DNA from: RGIG3528 sp964653855
GTDB taxonomy: Bacteria; Bacillota; Clostridia; Lachnospirales; Lachnospiraceae
Direction of reading: 5' to 3'
Assembly: GCA_964653855.1 (NCBI GenBank)
Contig: CAZZFV010000002.1
Span: 1-64,000 of the forward strand
DNA length: 64,000 nt
Both the position numbers and the translations under genes were made by a program. Shown here piece after piece: positions 1-9,126 of the stretch (position 1 is the stretch's first letter; every line of letters begins with the position of its first letter). Below the pieces are notes generated by a model. It was not told the DNA's origin and ran no database searches. It saw only the letters and a program-made list of their open reading frames with translations.

Positions 1-2441
<2,441 letters not shown>

Positions 2442-2460
2442 ATAAGATTTAAGTTGAGAG

Positions 2461-2496
2461 GGTCACATCATCTGTATGATGATGTGACCTTTTTTT
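2461..2496 (+). terminator. rpoC intrinsic terminator
   Basis: Perfect 12-bp stem (GGTCACATCATC / GATGATGTGACC) with a 5-nt loop, followed by seven T. It begins 20 nt after the rpoC stop. Confidence 0.95.
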
Positions 2497-2516
2497 GCCA
2501 TCCGGGAACTTCTTAT

Positions 2517-2545
2517 TTGCCTGTACATGAAAAATATGATATTGT
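2517..2545 (+). promoter_or_regulatory. Putative sigma-A promoter for the secreted Cys protein
   Basis: TTGCCT, 17-nt spacer, TATTGT. It sits between the rpoC terminator and the GTG start at 2577, so a promoter is expected here, but the match to consensus is only moderate. Confidence 0.4.
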
Positions 2546-2576
2546 AAAGGAGAAGGTGCATAAAAAGGAGGAAAAT

Positions 2577-3881
2577 GTGAAATATAATAGATTAACGGCA
2601 ATTTCATTGATTACTTTAATTGCTATACACAGCGTTTTTTATCCTTCGTTACCTGTTTTTGCTTCGGAGTTTGAAGATAACGGAAATAATGTGACAAGTG
2701 AAAATGCTGAATCGTCGGTTACGTACGATAAGCCTTATAGGGAACAGGAATTTAATTTGGAAATTGTCACTTTGGAAGATTGGAAAAAGACGGCAATAGG
2801 AGAGTATCCCATAAGCGTCGATTCCGATGAATGGAAAAAAATGGCATATTCCGAGGCAAAGGCCGCCTGCGATATGCCCGACGAATATGCAAAGAGCCTG
2901 ACAACGGATGAACTTGCGGTATATCTTATAAATTATCCTTTTTTGTCTAAAATACAGGCTTTTGACGATCTTTCCGTTGCCATGAAGACAATTACCGGAG
3001 AATCGGGTGTTTTTAAAGAATTTTTTCTGAGAGAAAATTATATAGACGTATTGACGGATACATATGCGTCATTGGGAACGAGCGCAGAAAGTAATCCCAA
3101 ATTAAAAAATATATCAAAAGACGATCTCAAGAAAAAAGCGTTTATCGATGTATACATGGGATTGAATTTTGATTTGCTTTCGGATAAGCAGGCGGAGAGG
3201 TTTGTCGAAGAATTTGAAAAATATTTTCTGAATGAAAAAATGAATGAGAAATTTTCTTCTTATTCCCAATTGTTTTATGCGGCAATTAAGACAAAGCTTG
3301 GGTATGTGCCGGACAACGCATATTCGGAACAGAATTCGTTCAGATATGACGATAACGGTGAACCGGCTGAATTTGCCGGAAGCGCTTCGATTACGACTTT
3401 TAATTGTGCCGTTTGCGGTGCAAGATTAAGACAGGCATTATTGTTTTTTAACGGAAATATCGTAAGTTGCTATGAATGGGTGTCGGGAGGATATGACAGT
3501 TCGGATATTGCCGATATAGATAATGAAATGGGAAGTCTTTATCCGACTTATACAAAATTAAACAGTGCTTCTTCAAAGTATAATTGCCATTCTTATGCGT
3601 GGTATATGGCTTCCGCATCAAATGTATATTGGATAGACGATCCGGCTTCGATATATAATGATTCGGATAGTTGGATTTTATGGCATATTCCGATGAGAGC
3701 GCTTTGCTCCGGGGACAGGGTTACTTTTTGGGCGAACGGAGAACTTTTACATTCCGCAATAGCTGAGAATTCAACGTATTGCATATCAAAACTCGGACAT
3801 GGAGGAGTATATAGGGCAACAATAAGTGAGATTTCGGATTTTTATGATGCGACTGAGGTTATAAGTTATATCCCCGGATAA
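2577..3881 (+). CDS. Secreted protein with C-terminal NCHSYAW Cys/His domain, function unknown
   Basis: A 434-residue exported protein. The GTG start at 2577 is chosen because AGGAGG ends 5 nt upstream and translation then opens with a signal peptide (K-Y-N-R, a hydrophobic stretch, cleavage near VFA-SEF). The middle is charged, helical and featureless. The last ~100 residues carry KYNCHSYAWY and, further on, HSAIAE and LGHGGVYR; a Cys within NCHSYAW plus later His residues suggests a papain/CHAP/NlpC-like hydrolase fold, but this is inference. A CAVCGARLRQAL segment just before it could bind metal. I recognise similar NCHSYAW tails as uncharacterised in Firmicutes. It appears monocistronic, with its own promoter and a terminator shared with fba. 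An alternative GTG start is at 2556. Confidence 0.8.
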   Translation: MKYNRLTAISLITLIAIHSVFYPSLPVFASEFEDNGNNVTSENAESSVTYDKPYREQEFNLEIVTLEDWKKTAIGEYPISVDSDEWKKMAYSEAKAACDMPDEYAKSLTTDELAVYLINYPFLSKIQAFDDLSVAMKTITGESGVFKEFFLRENYIDVLTDTYASLGTSAESNPKLKNISKDDLKKKAFIDVYMGLNFDLLSDKQAERFVEEFEKYFLNEKMNEKFSSYSQLFYAAIKTKLGYVPDNAYSEQNSFRYDDNGEPAEFAGSASITTFNCAVCGARLRQALLFFNGNIVSCYEWVSGGYDSSDIADIDNEMGSLYPTYTKLNSASSKYNCHSYAWYMASASNVYWIDDPASIYNDSDSWILWHIPMRALCSGDRVTFWANGELLHSAIAENSTYCISKLGHGGVYRATISEISDFYDATEVISYIPG

Positions 3882-3890
3882 AAGGGAAAT

Positions 3891-3927
3891 AAAAAAGCAG
3901 CCTATAAAAAGGCTGCTTTAGTTTTTT
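3891..3927. terminator. Bidirectional terminator between the Cys-protein gene and fba
   Basis: Stem AAGCAGCC / GGCTGCTT with an A-run on the left and a T-run on the right, placed between two convergent genes. Confidence 0.9.
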
Positions 3928-3938
3928 AAAAATAAATT

Positions 3939-4805
3939 TTAGAATGCTTTTCCTGCGGAACCGAAAAGTGTGATCTTGTCACGTACGGTCTGTTTGATTG
4001 CTTCTGCGCCGGGAGCGAGGAGCTTTCTGGGGTCGAATCCCTTGCCGACAAGGTCCTTGCCTTCTTCGATATACTTTCTTGTTGCTGCCTGGAAAGCAAG
4101 CTGGCACTCTGTGTTAACGTTGATCTTTGCAACGCCGAGAGAGATTGCCTTTTTTATCATATCTTCCGGAATGCCCGTGCCGCCGTGGAGAACGAGAGGC
4201 ATATCGCCGACCTTATCCTTAACGGCCGCAAGTGTTTCGAAGCTTAAGCCCTTCCAGTTTGCGGGATATTTTCCGTGAATATTTCCGATGCCTGCGGCAA
4301 GCATTGTAACACCGAGATCGGCAATCTGCTTGCACTCATCGGGATCTGCGCATTCGCCCATTCCGATGACGCCGTCTTCTTCACCGCCGATTGAACCTAC
4401 TTCGGCCTCGATCGAAAGTCCCATTGCATTTGCGACACGAACGAGTTCCTTTGTCTTTTCGATATTTTCTTCGATCTTGTAGTGTGAGCCGTCGAACATT
4501 ATCGATGTGAAGCCTGCCTTGATGCATTTATAGCATCCTTCGTATGTGCCGTGGTCAAGATGAAGAGCTACGGGAACGGAAATTTTCATTTCTTCGTCCA
4601 TTGCCTTTACCATGGCCGCAACGGTCTTGAAGCCCTTCATATATTTTCCCGCACCTTCGGAAACACCGAGGATAACGGGAGCCTGCATTTCTTCGGCAAC
4701 GCTAAGTACGGAAGCCGTCCACTCAAGGTTGTTGATATTGAACTGACCAACGGCATATTTGCCGTCGCGTGCTTTTTCGAGCATCTCTTTAGCTGATACG
4801 AGCAT
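3939..4805 (-). CDS. fba: Class II fructose-1,6-bisphosphate aldolase
   Basis: A 288-residue cytosolic Zn-dependent aldolase of glycolysis/gluconeogenesis, cleaving fructose-1,6-bisphosphate to DHAP and glyceraldehyde-3-phosphate. Family hallmarks are all visible: HLDHGTYE (catalytic Asp and Zn His), IEAEVGSIGGEEDG (Zn Glu and flexible loop), IGNIHGKY (Zn His), VLHGGTGIP (third Zn His) and AKINVNTE (phosphate/Asn site). Length is typical of the short class IIA form. The start at 4805 is chosen over an upstream in-frame codon because GGAGG lies 8 nt before it. It is monocistronic, with a consensus promoter just upstream on the minus strand. Confidence 0.97.
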   Translation of the reverse strand: MLVSAKEMLEKARDGKYAVGQFNINNLEWTASVLSVAEEMQAPVILGVSEGAGKYMKGFKTVAAMVKAMDEEMKISVPVALHLDHGTYEGCYKCIKAGFTSIMFDGSHYKIEENIEKTKELVRVANAMGLSIEAEVGSIGGEEDGVIGMGECADPDECKQIADLGVTMLAAGIGNIHGKYPANWKGLSFETLAAVKDKVGDMPLVLHGGTGIPEDMIKKAISLGVAKINVNTECQLAFQAATRKYIEEGKDLVGKGFDPRKLLAPGAEAIKQTVRDKITLFGSAGKAF

Positions 4806-4856
4806 TTTGTTTACCTCCAAAAAAGTTTGTTATTAAAAAAACAATTTCAATCTATG

Positions 4857-4885
4857 ATTATAACTGATTTTTCTTTTGCTTGCAA
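4857..4885 (-). promoter_or_regulatory. fba promoter
   Basis: Read on the minus strand: TTGCAA (4885-4880), 17-nt spacer, TATAAT (4862-4857). Near-consensus sigma-A promoter about 50 nt upstream of the fba start. Confidence 0.85.
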
Positions 4886-4950
4886 GAGTATGTGAAGTTT
4901 TATTGAATCCGGATTATAGGAACGATTATCATATCTTTTAAGCGGTAAGC

Positions 4951-4978
4951 TTGAAAAACATCATAAAAAATGTATAAT
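4951..4978 (+). promoter_or_regulatory. cotH-like gene promoter abutting the start codon
   Basis: TTGAAA, 16-nt spacer, TATAAT. The -10 ends 7 nt before the ATG at 4986, so the predicted transcript start coincides with the start codon. Confidence 0.6.
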
Positions 4979-4985
4979 TGTCCTT

Positions 4986-6773
4986 ATGAAATTGTTTTTT
5001 GTCAAAATAAAAGAAAATAAAGAATTTGTTGTGGGGATTTGTTCTCTTGTACTTTTTTTATGCTTTTTCGCAAGTGTGGGAATTATATTTTCGGATACGG
5101 AGGAAAGCGGCGGTACGCAAATGACACTTACGCCTATGGTTACTGAGGCTCCTTTGCCGACAGGAATGTCAACAGGCAAGACGGAAATAAGTGAAATGAC
5201 CGGCACGCCGACGAACGCGCCGATATATACACTCACACCCACGTGCACGCCCATATCGACTTTTACTCCCACACCCACATTTACCCCTACCCTCGCCCCC
5301 ACCTGTACGCCCACCTTGACACCGGAAGAACAGGCATTTTTTGAATCAAAGCAAAGGCTTTATGCGCAATATGCGGGAAAGAGTGCGGATTATGTAACAC
5401 TCACGGAAACCGTAAAAAATCAATTTACTCTTCCCGTGATCAACATAACAACGCTTGACGAAGAAAAATTTGCGGCAAAGGGCTACACTTACGTTGACGG
5501 AAAAAAGAAAACGGTCGACAAGTGGATTTACTCGATTGTCGATGTGTTTAATACGGAAGAAAAATATATGCTTTCGGCGGATGCGAGCGTAAAAGTGCGA
5601 GGTAACGCAAGTGCTGCCGCCGCACCTTATCCGCTCCGGATTAAATTTGACGAAAAGCAGTCAATGCTTGGGCTTAACGACAACAACGATTTTAAAAACT
5701 GGGTACTTTTAAAGCCGTGGTCGGATGTGACGACGGATTATACGGCTTTTATGCTCGGAAATAAGATTTATGAAGACAAATACTATATTTCCGACGGAAC
5801 ATACGTAAATGTTTTTGTGAACGGAGAATATTACGGACTTTACCTTTTGTGTGAGCAAAATCAGGTTAAGAAAAAACGCGTAAACGTAAACGAACCGGAA
5901 GACGGTGACACAAGCGTTGACACGGGATACCTTGTCGAAATAGACAATTATGCGGGAAATGACATAGATGCGGATCCTTATTTCAAAGTTCCTTACAAAT
6001 ATGACGGAAACAAGATTACCCTCACCGATTTTACGGGAAATACGGGCACGTTCGTCACATACACGAAATATACGATTCACAGCGAGATTTATTCGAATGC
6101 CCAAACCGAATTTATTTCAAAATACATAAACAACGCGTTTTTGATTCTTTATTCGGCAGTCGAAAAAAATGAGTTTTTGATGTTTGACGAAAATTACGAT
6201 GTCGTGTCCGCAAACGGAACTTACGATTCGGGAAAAGATGCGATAAGTGCCGTATTTGATATCGAATCCGTTGTTGATACGTATTTGATCGAAGAAATCA
6301 TGGGAAATTATGACCGCGGAAACGGAAGCTTTTATATGTGCGTCGATTTTTCAAAAAATTCGAAGTATGAGAAGCTCACGTTTACGGCACCGTGGGATTT
6401 TAACTGGTGCATCATCGGGGAAAAATACATTGCGGGAGTGTTTGACGATTACAATACGGAAGGAAAGTATGATGAAAATCCGAATCCCTGGCTTATTCTC
6501 TTTATGAAAGAGGAGTGGTTTAGGGCGCTCGTCGCAAACCGCTTAAATGAGCTTTGTGATGCGGGTGATTTCTCCGGTGTCTTGGATAAGGTAACGCTTT
6601 ATGTAAATAGCGCCGAAACCGATTTTAAGTATTGGGACGAAAACGGCGGTACGGATAACGCTTACACTAAGGCTCTCCGAACGGTAAACAAAATAAAAAA
6701 CCGCATAGAATGGCTCAAAAACGAAAGCGAAAATTGGGCGATTTCGAACACGAATGATTTGACAAACAAATAA
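4986..6773 (+). CDS. Membrane-anchored CotH-like protein with Thr-Pro linker
   Basis: A 595-residue protein resembling the CotH kinase family (spore coat protein H and many extracellular homologues in cellulolytic Clostridia). An uncleaved-type N-terminal membrane segment (about residues 15-35) leads into a Thr/Pro-rich spacer (about 45-117), then the CotH domain: PLRIKFDEKQSMLGL, KNWVLLKPWSD, VFVNGEYYGLYLLCEQ, VEIDNYAGND and the metal-site region FTAPWDFNW. Most CotH members have WDFD or WDxD at the last motif, so the Asn here may alter metal binding. No dockerin or carbohydrate module is present. There is no Shine-Dalgarno before the ATG, and the -10 box lies just 7 nt upstream. Substrate unknown; the spacer suggests display outside the membrane. 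Confidence 0.88.
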   Translation: MKLFFVKIKENKEFVVGICSLVLFLCFFASVGIIFSDTEESGGTQMTLTPMVTEAPLPTGMSTGKTEISEMTGTPTNAPIYTLTPTCTPISTFTPTPTFTPTLAPTCTPTLTPEEQAFFESKQRLYAQYAGKSADYVTLTETVKNQFTLPVINITTLDEEKFAAKGYTYVDGKKKTVDKWIYSIVDVFNTEEKYMLSADASVKVRGNASAAAAPYPLRIKFDEKQSMLGLNDNNDFKNWVLLKPWSDVTTDYTAFMLGNKIYEDKYYISDGTYVNVFVNGEYYGLYLLCEQNQVKKKRVNVNEPEDGDTSVDTGYLVEIDNYAGNDIDADPYFKVPYKYDGNKITLTDFTGNTGTFVTYTKYTIHSEIYSNAQTEFISKYINNAFLILYSAVEKNEFLMFDENYDVVSANGTYDSGKDAISAVFDIESVVDTYLIEEIMGNYDRGNGSFYMCVDFSKNSKYEKLTFTAPWDFNWCIIGEKYIAGVFDDYNTEGKYDENPNPWLILFMKEEWFRALVANRLNELCDAGDFSGVLDKVTLYVNSAETDFKYWDENGGTDNAYTKALRTVNKIKNRIEWLKNESENWAISNTNDLTNK

Positions 6774-6859
6774 TCAGATGTTATTCTTTAAGATTATAGC
6801 AAAGTAGCATATAAAAGTGCGGTAAACCTGCTTACAACAGTGTGAAAGGAGAAAAAAAT

Positions 6860-7747
6860 ATGTCGATTTTTAAAGGTGCGGGAGTGGCAATCGTAACTCC
6901 GTTCAACAAGGACGGAAGCGTTAATTTTGACAAGCTCGGTGAATTGATAGATTTTAACGTGGCAAACGGCACAGACTGTATTGTCATTGTGGGAACAACG
7001 GGAGAAGCGTCGACGCTTTCCCATGAGGAGCATGTGGAATGCATAAGATATGCGGTTCAAAAGACTAATCACAGAATCCCGGTTGTTGCGGGAACGGGCT
7101 CAAACTGCACAGAGACGGAAGTTTATCTTTCGACGGAAGCCTATAAGGCGGGTGCGGACGGAGTGCTTGTTGTTTCTCCTTATTACAACAAGGCAACGCA
7201 AAAAGGCTTAAAGGAGCATTTCGGTGCGGTTGCGAAAAAAATCGATATTCCGATCATTCTTTACAATATTCCGGGACGTACGGGCGTAAACATTCAGCCG
7301 GCAACGATTTGCGAGCTCGCAAAGGAATATGATACGATTGTGGGCGTTAAGGACGCAACGGGAAACATTCCTCAAACAATGGAACTTATGAACCGCATGA
7401 ACGGCGATTTTGATGTATATTCGGGTGAAGACGGACTTATTACGCCTCTCCTTTCGATAGGCGCAAAAGGTGTCATTTCGGTGCTTTCGAATGTGGCTCC
7501 CCGTGAAACTCACGATATTTGCGAAAAATTCTTTGAGGGTGACGCGCGCGGCTCACTCGCACTTCAAATGAAATATTTGCCTCTTGTTAATGCGCTTTTC
7601 TCGGAAGTAAATCCCATTCCCGTAAAGGCTGCACTCAATCTTATGGGCTTTAATGTCGGCGGAATGAGACTTCCGTTAACGGATATGGAACCGGAAAACC
7701 TCTTAAAGCTTAAGGCGGAGATGACAAAAGTGGGGTTGATTAAATAA
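6860..7747 (+). CDS. dapA: 4-hydroxy-tetrahydrodipicolinate synthase
   Basis: A 295-residue cytosolic enzyme condensing pyruvate with aspartate semialdehyde, the first step of the lysine/diaminopimelate branch. Visible motifs: VGTTGEASTLS (pyruvate-binding Thr-Thr), SPYYNKATQ (catalytic Tyr), YNIPGRTG, and VGVKDATGN with the Schiff-base Lys. Start ATG 6860 is preceded by AAAGGAG with 8-nt spacing; an in-frame GTG at 6842 is less likely. It overlaps dapB by one base (TAATG), implying translational coupling. The leader is under 90 nt, too short for a lysine riboswitch. Confidence 0.97.
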   Translation: MSIFKGAGVAIVTPFNKDGSVNFDKLGELIDFNVANGTDCIVIVGTTGEASTLSHEEHVECIRYAVQKTNHRIPVVAGTGSNCTETEVYLSTEAYKAGADGVLVVSPYYNKATQKGLKEHFGAVAKKIDIPIILYNIPGRTGVNIQPATICELAKEYDTIVGVKDATGNIPQTMELMNRMNGDFDVYSGEDGLITPLLSIGAKGVISVLSNVAPRETHDICEKFFEGDARGSLALQMKYLPLVNALFSEVNPIPVKAALNLMGFNVGGMRLPLTDMEPENLLKLKAEMTKVGLIK

Positions 7748-8511
7748 TGGTTAATATGATTTTGTCCGGATGCAACGGAAAAATGGGACGTACGATCACG
7801 GAACTCGTAAAAGAAGATCCCGACATCAAAATAGTTGCGGGAGTAGACAAGTTTGGTGCGGGAACGGGCGATTATCCCGTTTTTGCGAGCCTTTCGGATG
7901 TAAAGTTAAGTGCGGATGTTATAGTTGACTTTTCAAATCCGAAAGCTCTCACCGAAAACAATATGCTTGAAATCGCAAAGGAAAGAAATTATGCCCTTGT
8001 TCTTTGCACAACGGGATATTCGGAAGAAGAACTCGGTAAAATCCTCGCGGCATCAAAGGATATCGCGATTTTGCGTTCCGCAAACATGTCTCTCGGAATA
8101 AATCTCTTAATGAAACTTGTGAGAGAAGCCGCTAAAGTCCTTTCACCCGAAGGATTTGACACGGAAATCGTCGAAAAGCATCACAACAAAAAGCTTGATG
8201 CGCCGTCCGGAACCGCAATTAGCCTCGCGGACAGCATAAATCACGCTTTAAACGATGAATTTGAATATAAATATGATCGTCATTCGGAACGCAAGGCACG
8301 AGACAGAAAGGAAATCGGAATTTCGTCGGTGCGCGGCGGAAACATTGTCGGTGAGCACGAAGTTATATTTGCGGGAACCGATGAAGTGATCGAGTTTAAG
8401 CATACGGCTTATTCAAAGGCGGTATTCGGAAAAGGCGCGATTGCGGCGGCAAAGTTTATTTGCGGTAAAGACCCCAAAATGTATTCGATGGACGATGTGA
8501 TAAAGTTTTAA
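7747..8511 (+). CDS. dapB: 4-hydroxy-tetrahydrodipicolinate reductase
   Basis: A 254-residue NAD(P)H-dependent reductase acting on the DapA product. It has the N-terminal dinucleotide site (LSGCNGKMGRT) and the catalytic/substrate motif VEKHHNKKLDAPSGTA with His-His and the Lys that stabilises the transition state. Its start shares the A of the dapA stop, and a second Met three codons on is possible. An intrinsic terminator follows, so dapAB is a two-gene unit; the rest of the lysine pathway is not in the window. Confidence 0.97.
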   Translation: MVNMILSGCNGKMGRTITELVKEDPDIKIVAGVDKFGAGTGDYPVFASLSDVKLSADVIVDFSNPKALTENNMLEIAKERNYALVLCTTGYSEEELGKILAASKDIAILRSANMSLGINLLMKLVREAAKVLSPEGFDTEIVEKHHNKKLDAPSGTAISLADSINHALNDEFEYKYDRHSERKARDRKEIGISSVRGGNIVGEHEVIFAGTDEVIEFKHTAYSKAVFGKGAIAAAKFICGKDPKMYSMDDVIKF

Positions 8512-8525
8512 AAAAAGTATACTTG

Positions 8526-8557
8526 AAAAAGCGGTCAAAAAAAAGGCCGCTTTTTTT
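8526..8557 (+). terminator. dapAB terminator
   Basis: Stem AAAGCGGTC / GGCCGCTTT (one G-T pair), A8 loop, then seven T. Confidence 0.9.
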
Positions 8558-8579
8558 ATAAAAAATTTTTAAATTTTTC

Positions 8580-8608
8580 TTGACAATCTTCCTTTTCGTA
8601 TGTATAAC
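8580..8608 (+). promoter_or_regulatory. feoA promoter
   Basis: TTGACA, 17-nt spacer, TATAAC. A perfect -35 with optimal spacing directs a ~140-nt leader that contains two copies of the TTAGC dyad. Confidence 0.85.
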
Positions 8609-8615
8609 TATCTGA

Positions 8616-8677
8616 GTTAGCGATACGTAACTTTTGCTTCAACATAAAAGGCATGGTTTTAAGCCCGATATGTTGAA
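8616..8677 (+). promoter_or_regulatory. feo leader element, copy 1 (imperfect dyad plus 9-bp stem)
   Basis: Starts 8 nt after the -10. Imperfect dyad GTTAGC-GATA-CGTAAC (8616-8631), then a perfect 9-bp stem TTCAACATA (8638-8646) / TATGTTGAA (8669-8677) enclosing GGTTTTAAGCC. The same order and a 24-nt offset between dyad and stem recur before feoB, with different bases but preserved pairing in the stem. Confidence 0.6.
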
Positions 8678-8691
8678 AAAAATAGCGAAAA

Positions 8692-8730
8692 GGTTAGCTC
8701 TTGCTAATCAAACCGCCCGGGTTAAAGGGC
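8692..8730 (+). promoter_or_regulatory. feo leader element, copy 2 (TTAGC-N4-GCTAA dyad next to feoA)
   Basis: TTAGC (8694-8698), TCTT, GCTAA (8703-8707), followed by a short GCCC / GGGC hairpin (8715-8718 / 8727-8730). It ends 21 nt before the feoA ATG. The arm and spacer lengths equal those of DtxR/MntR-type boxes (TTAGG-N4-CCTAA). Confidence 0.55.
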
Positions 8731-8751
8731 AGAAAGAGTGTGGTGAACAGT

Positions 8752-8964
8752 ATGACATTAAAAGATGCAGAAGAAGGAAAAGAGTACGTTATCCGTGAAA
8801 TCAAAACAGACGACGAAGAAATGAATGCCTTTCTGTTTTCTTTGGGCTGTTATGCGGGTGAGAAGATTACCGTAGTGTCACGCAGAAGAGGCGGATGCAC
8901 CGTTTCAATTAAAGACGGCCGCTACAATATCGACTCACAGCTTGCGGAGGCAATTGCCGTTTGA
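8752..8964 (+). CDS. feoA: FeoA, ferrous iron transport accessory protein
   Basis: A 70-residue SH3-like FeoA protein, the cytosolic partner of FeoB. It has the usual start (MTLKDAEEGKEYVI), the central FLFSLGCYAGEKITVVSRR segment and the closing YNIDSQLAEAIAV strand. Start uncertain: ATG 8752 gives the typical family length and has a weak GGTGA 5 nt upstream, while GTG at 8740 or 8743 would sit better behind GAAAGAG. It is separated from feoB by 162 nt containing a terminator and a third feo leader element, so the two genes may not be made in equal amounts. Confidence 0.93.
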   Translation: MTLKDAEEGKEYVIREIKTDDEEMNAFLFSLGCYAGEKITVVSRRRGGCTVSIKDGRYNIDSQLAEAIAV

Positions 8965-8970
8965 TACGGA

Positions 8971-8998
8971 AAAAAAACAATCGTTTGATTGTTTTTTT
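8971..8998 (+). terminator. Terminator between feoA and feoB
   Basis: Perfect 12-bp A/T-rich stem (CAATC / GATTG core flanked by A7 and T7) with a GTTT loop, 6 nt after the feoA stop. No clear promoter was found between it and feoB, so readthrough may be regulated. Confidence 0.85.
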
Positions 8999-9008
8999 AA
9001 AGAATTCC

Positions 9009-9074
9009 GGTTAGCATAAGCTAATGAATGCTGCGGCATAAGGCGGCATACTGTGGTTTAAACCGACATGCCCG
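9009..9074 (+). promoter_or_regulatory. feo leader element, copy 3 (dyad plus covarying stem before feoB)
   Basis: TTAGC-ATAA-GCTAA (9011-9024), then stem GGCAT (9035-9039) / ATGCC (9068-9072) enclosing the palindrome GGTTTAAACC (9055-9064). A second GGCAT at 9045-9049 offers an alternative pairing. The dyad-to-stem offset is 24 nt, as in copy 1; the stem bases AA/TT there are GG/CC here. Confidence 0.6.
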
Positions 9075-9126
9075 TGAAAACGGACGGTATATGAACGAAA
9101 GATAAAACGTTAAGGAGGAACTTCCG

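Noticed and set aside
5190..5320. Short repeats resembling a repeat array in the cotH-like gene
   Set aside because: They are codon-level Thr-Pro repeats in a coding linker, with no uniform repeat/spacer pattern of a CRISPR.
6774..6859. Lysine riboswitch upstream of dapA
   Set aside because: Only 86 nt separate the genes, far below the ~170 nt aptamer, and no lysine-aptamer core is seen.
8611..8751. Known metal riboswitch (NiCo/czcD-type or yybP-ykoY) before feoA
   Set aside because: The conserved core elements of those classes as I know them are not visible; the repeated dyad and stem are different. A covariance search would be decisive.
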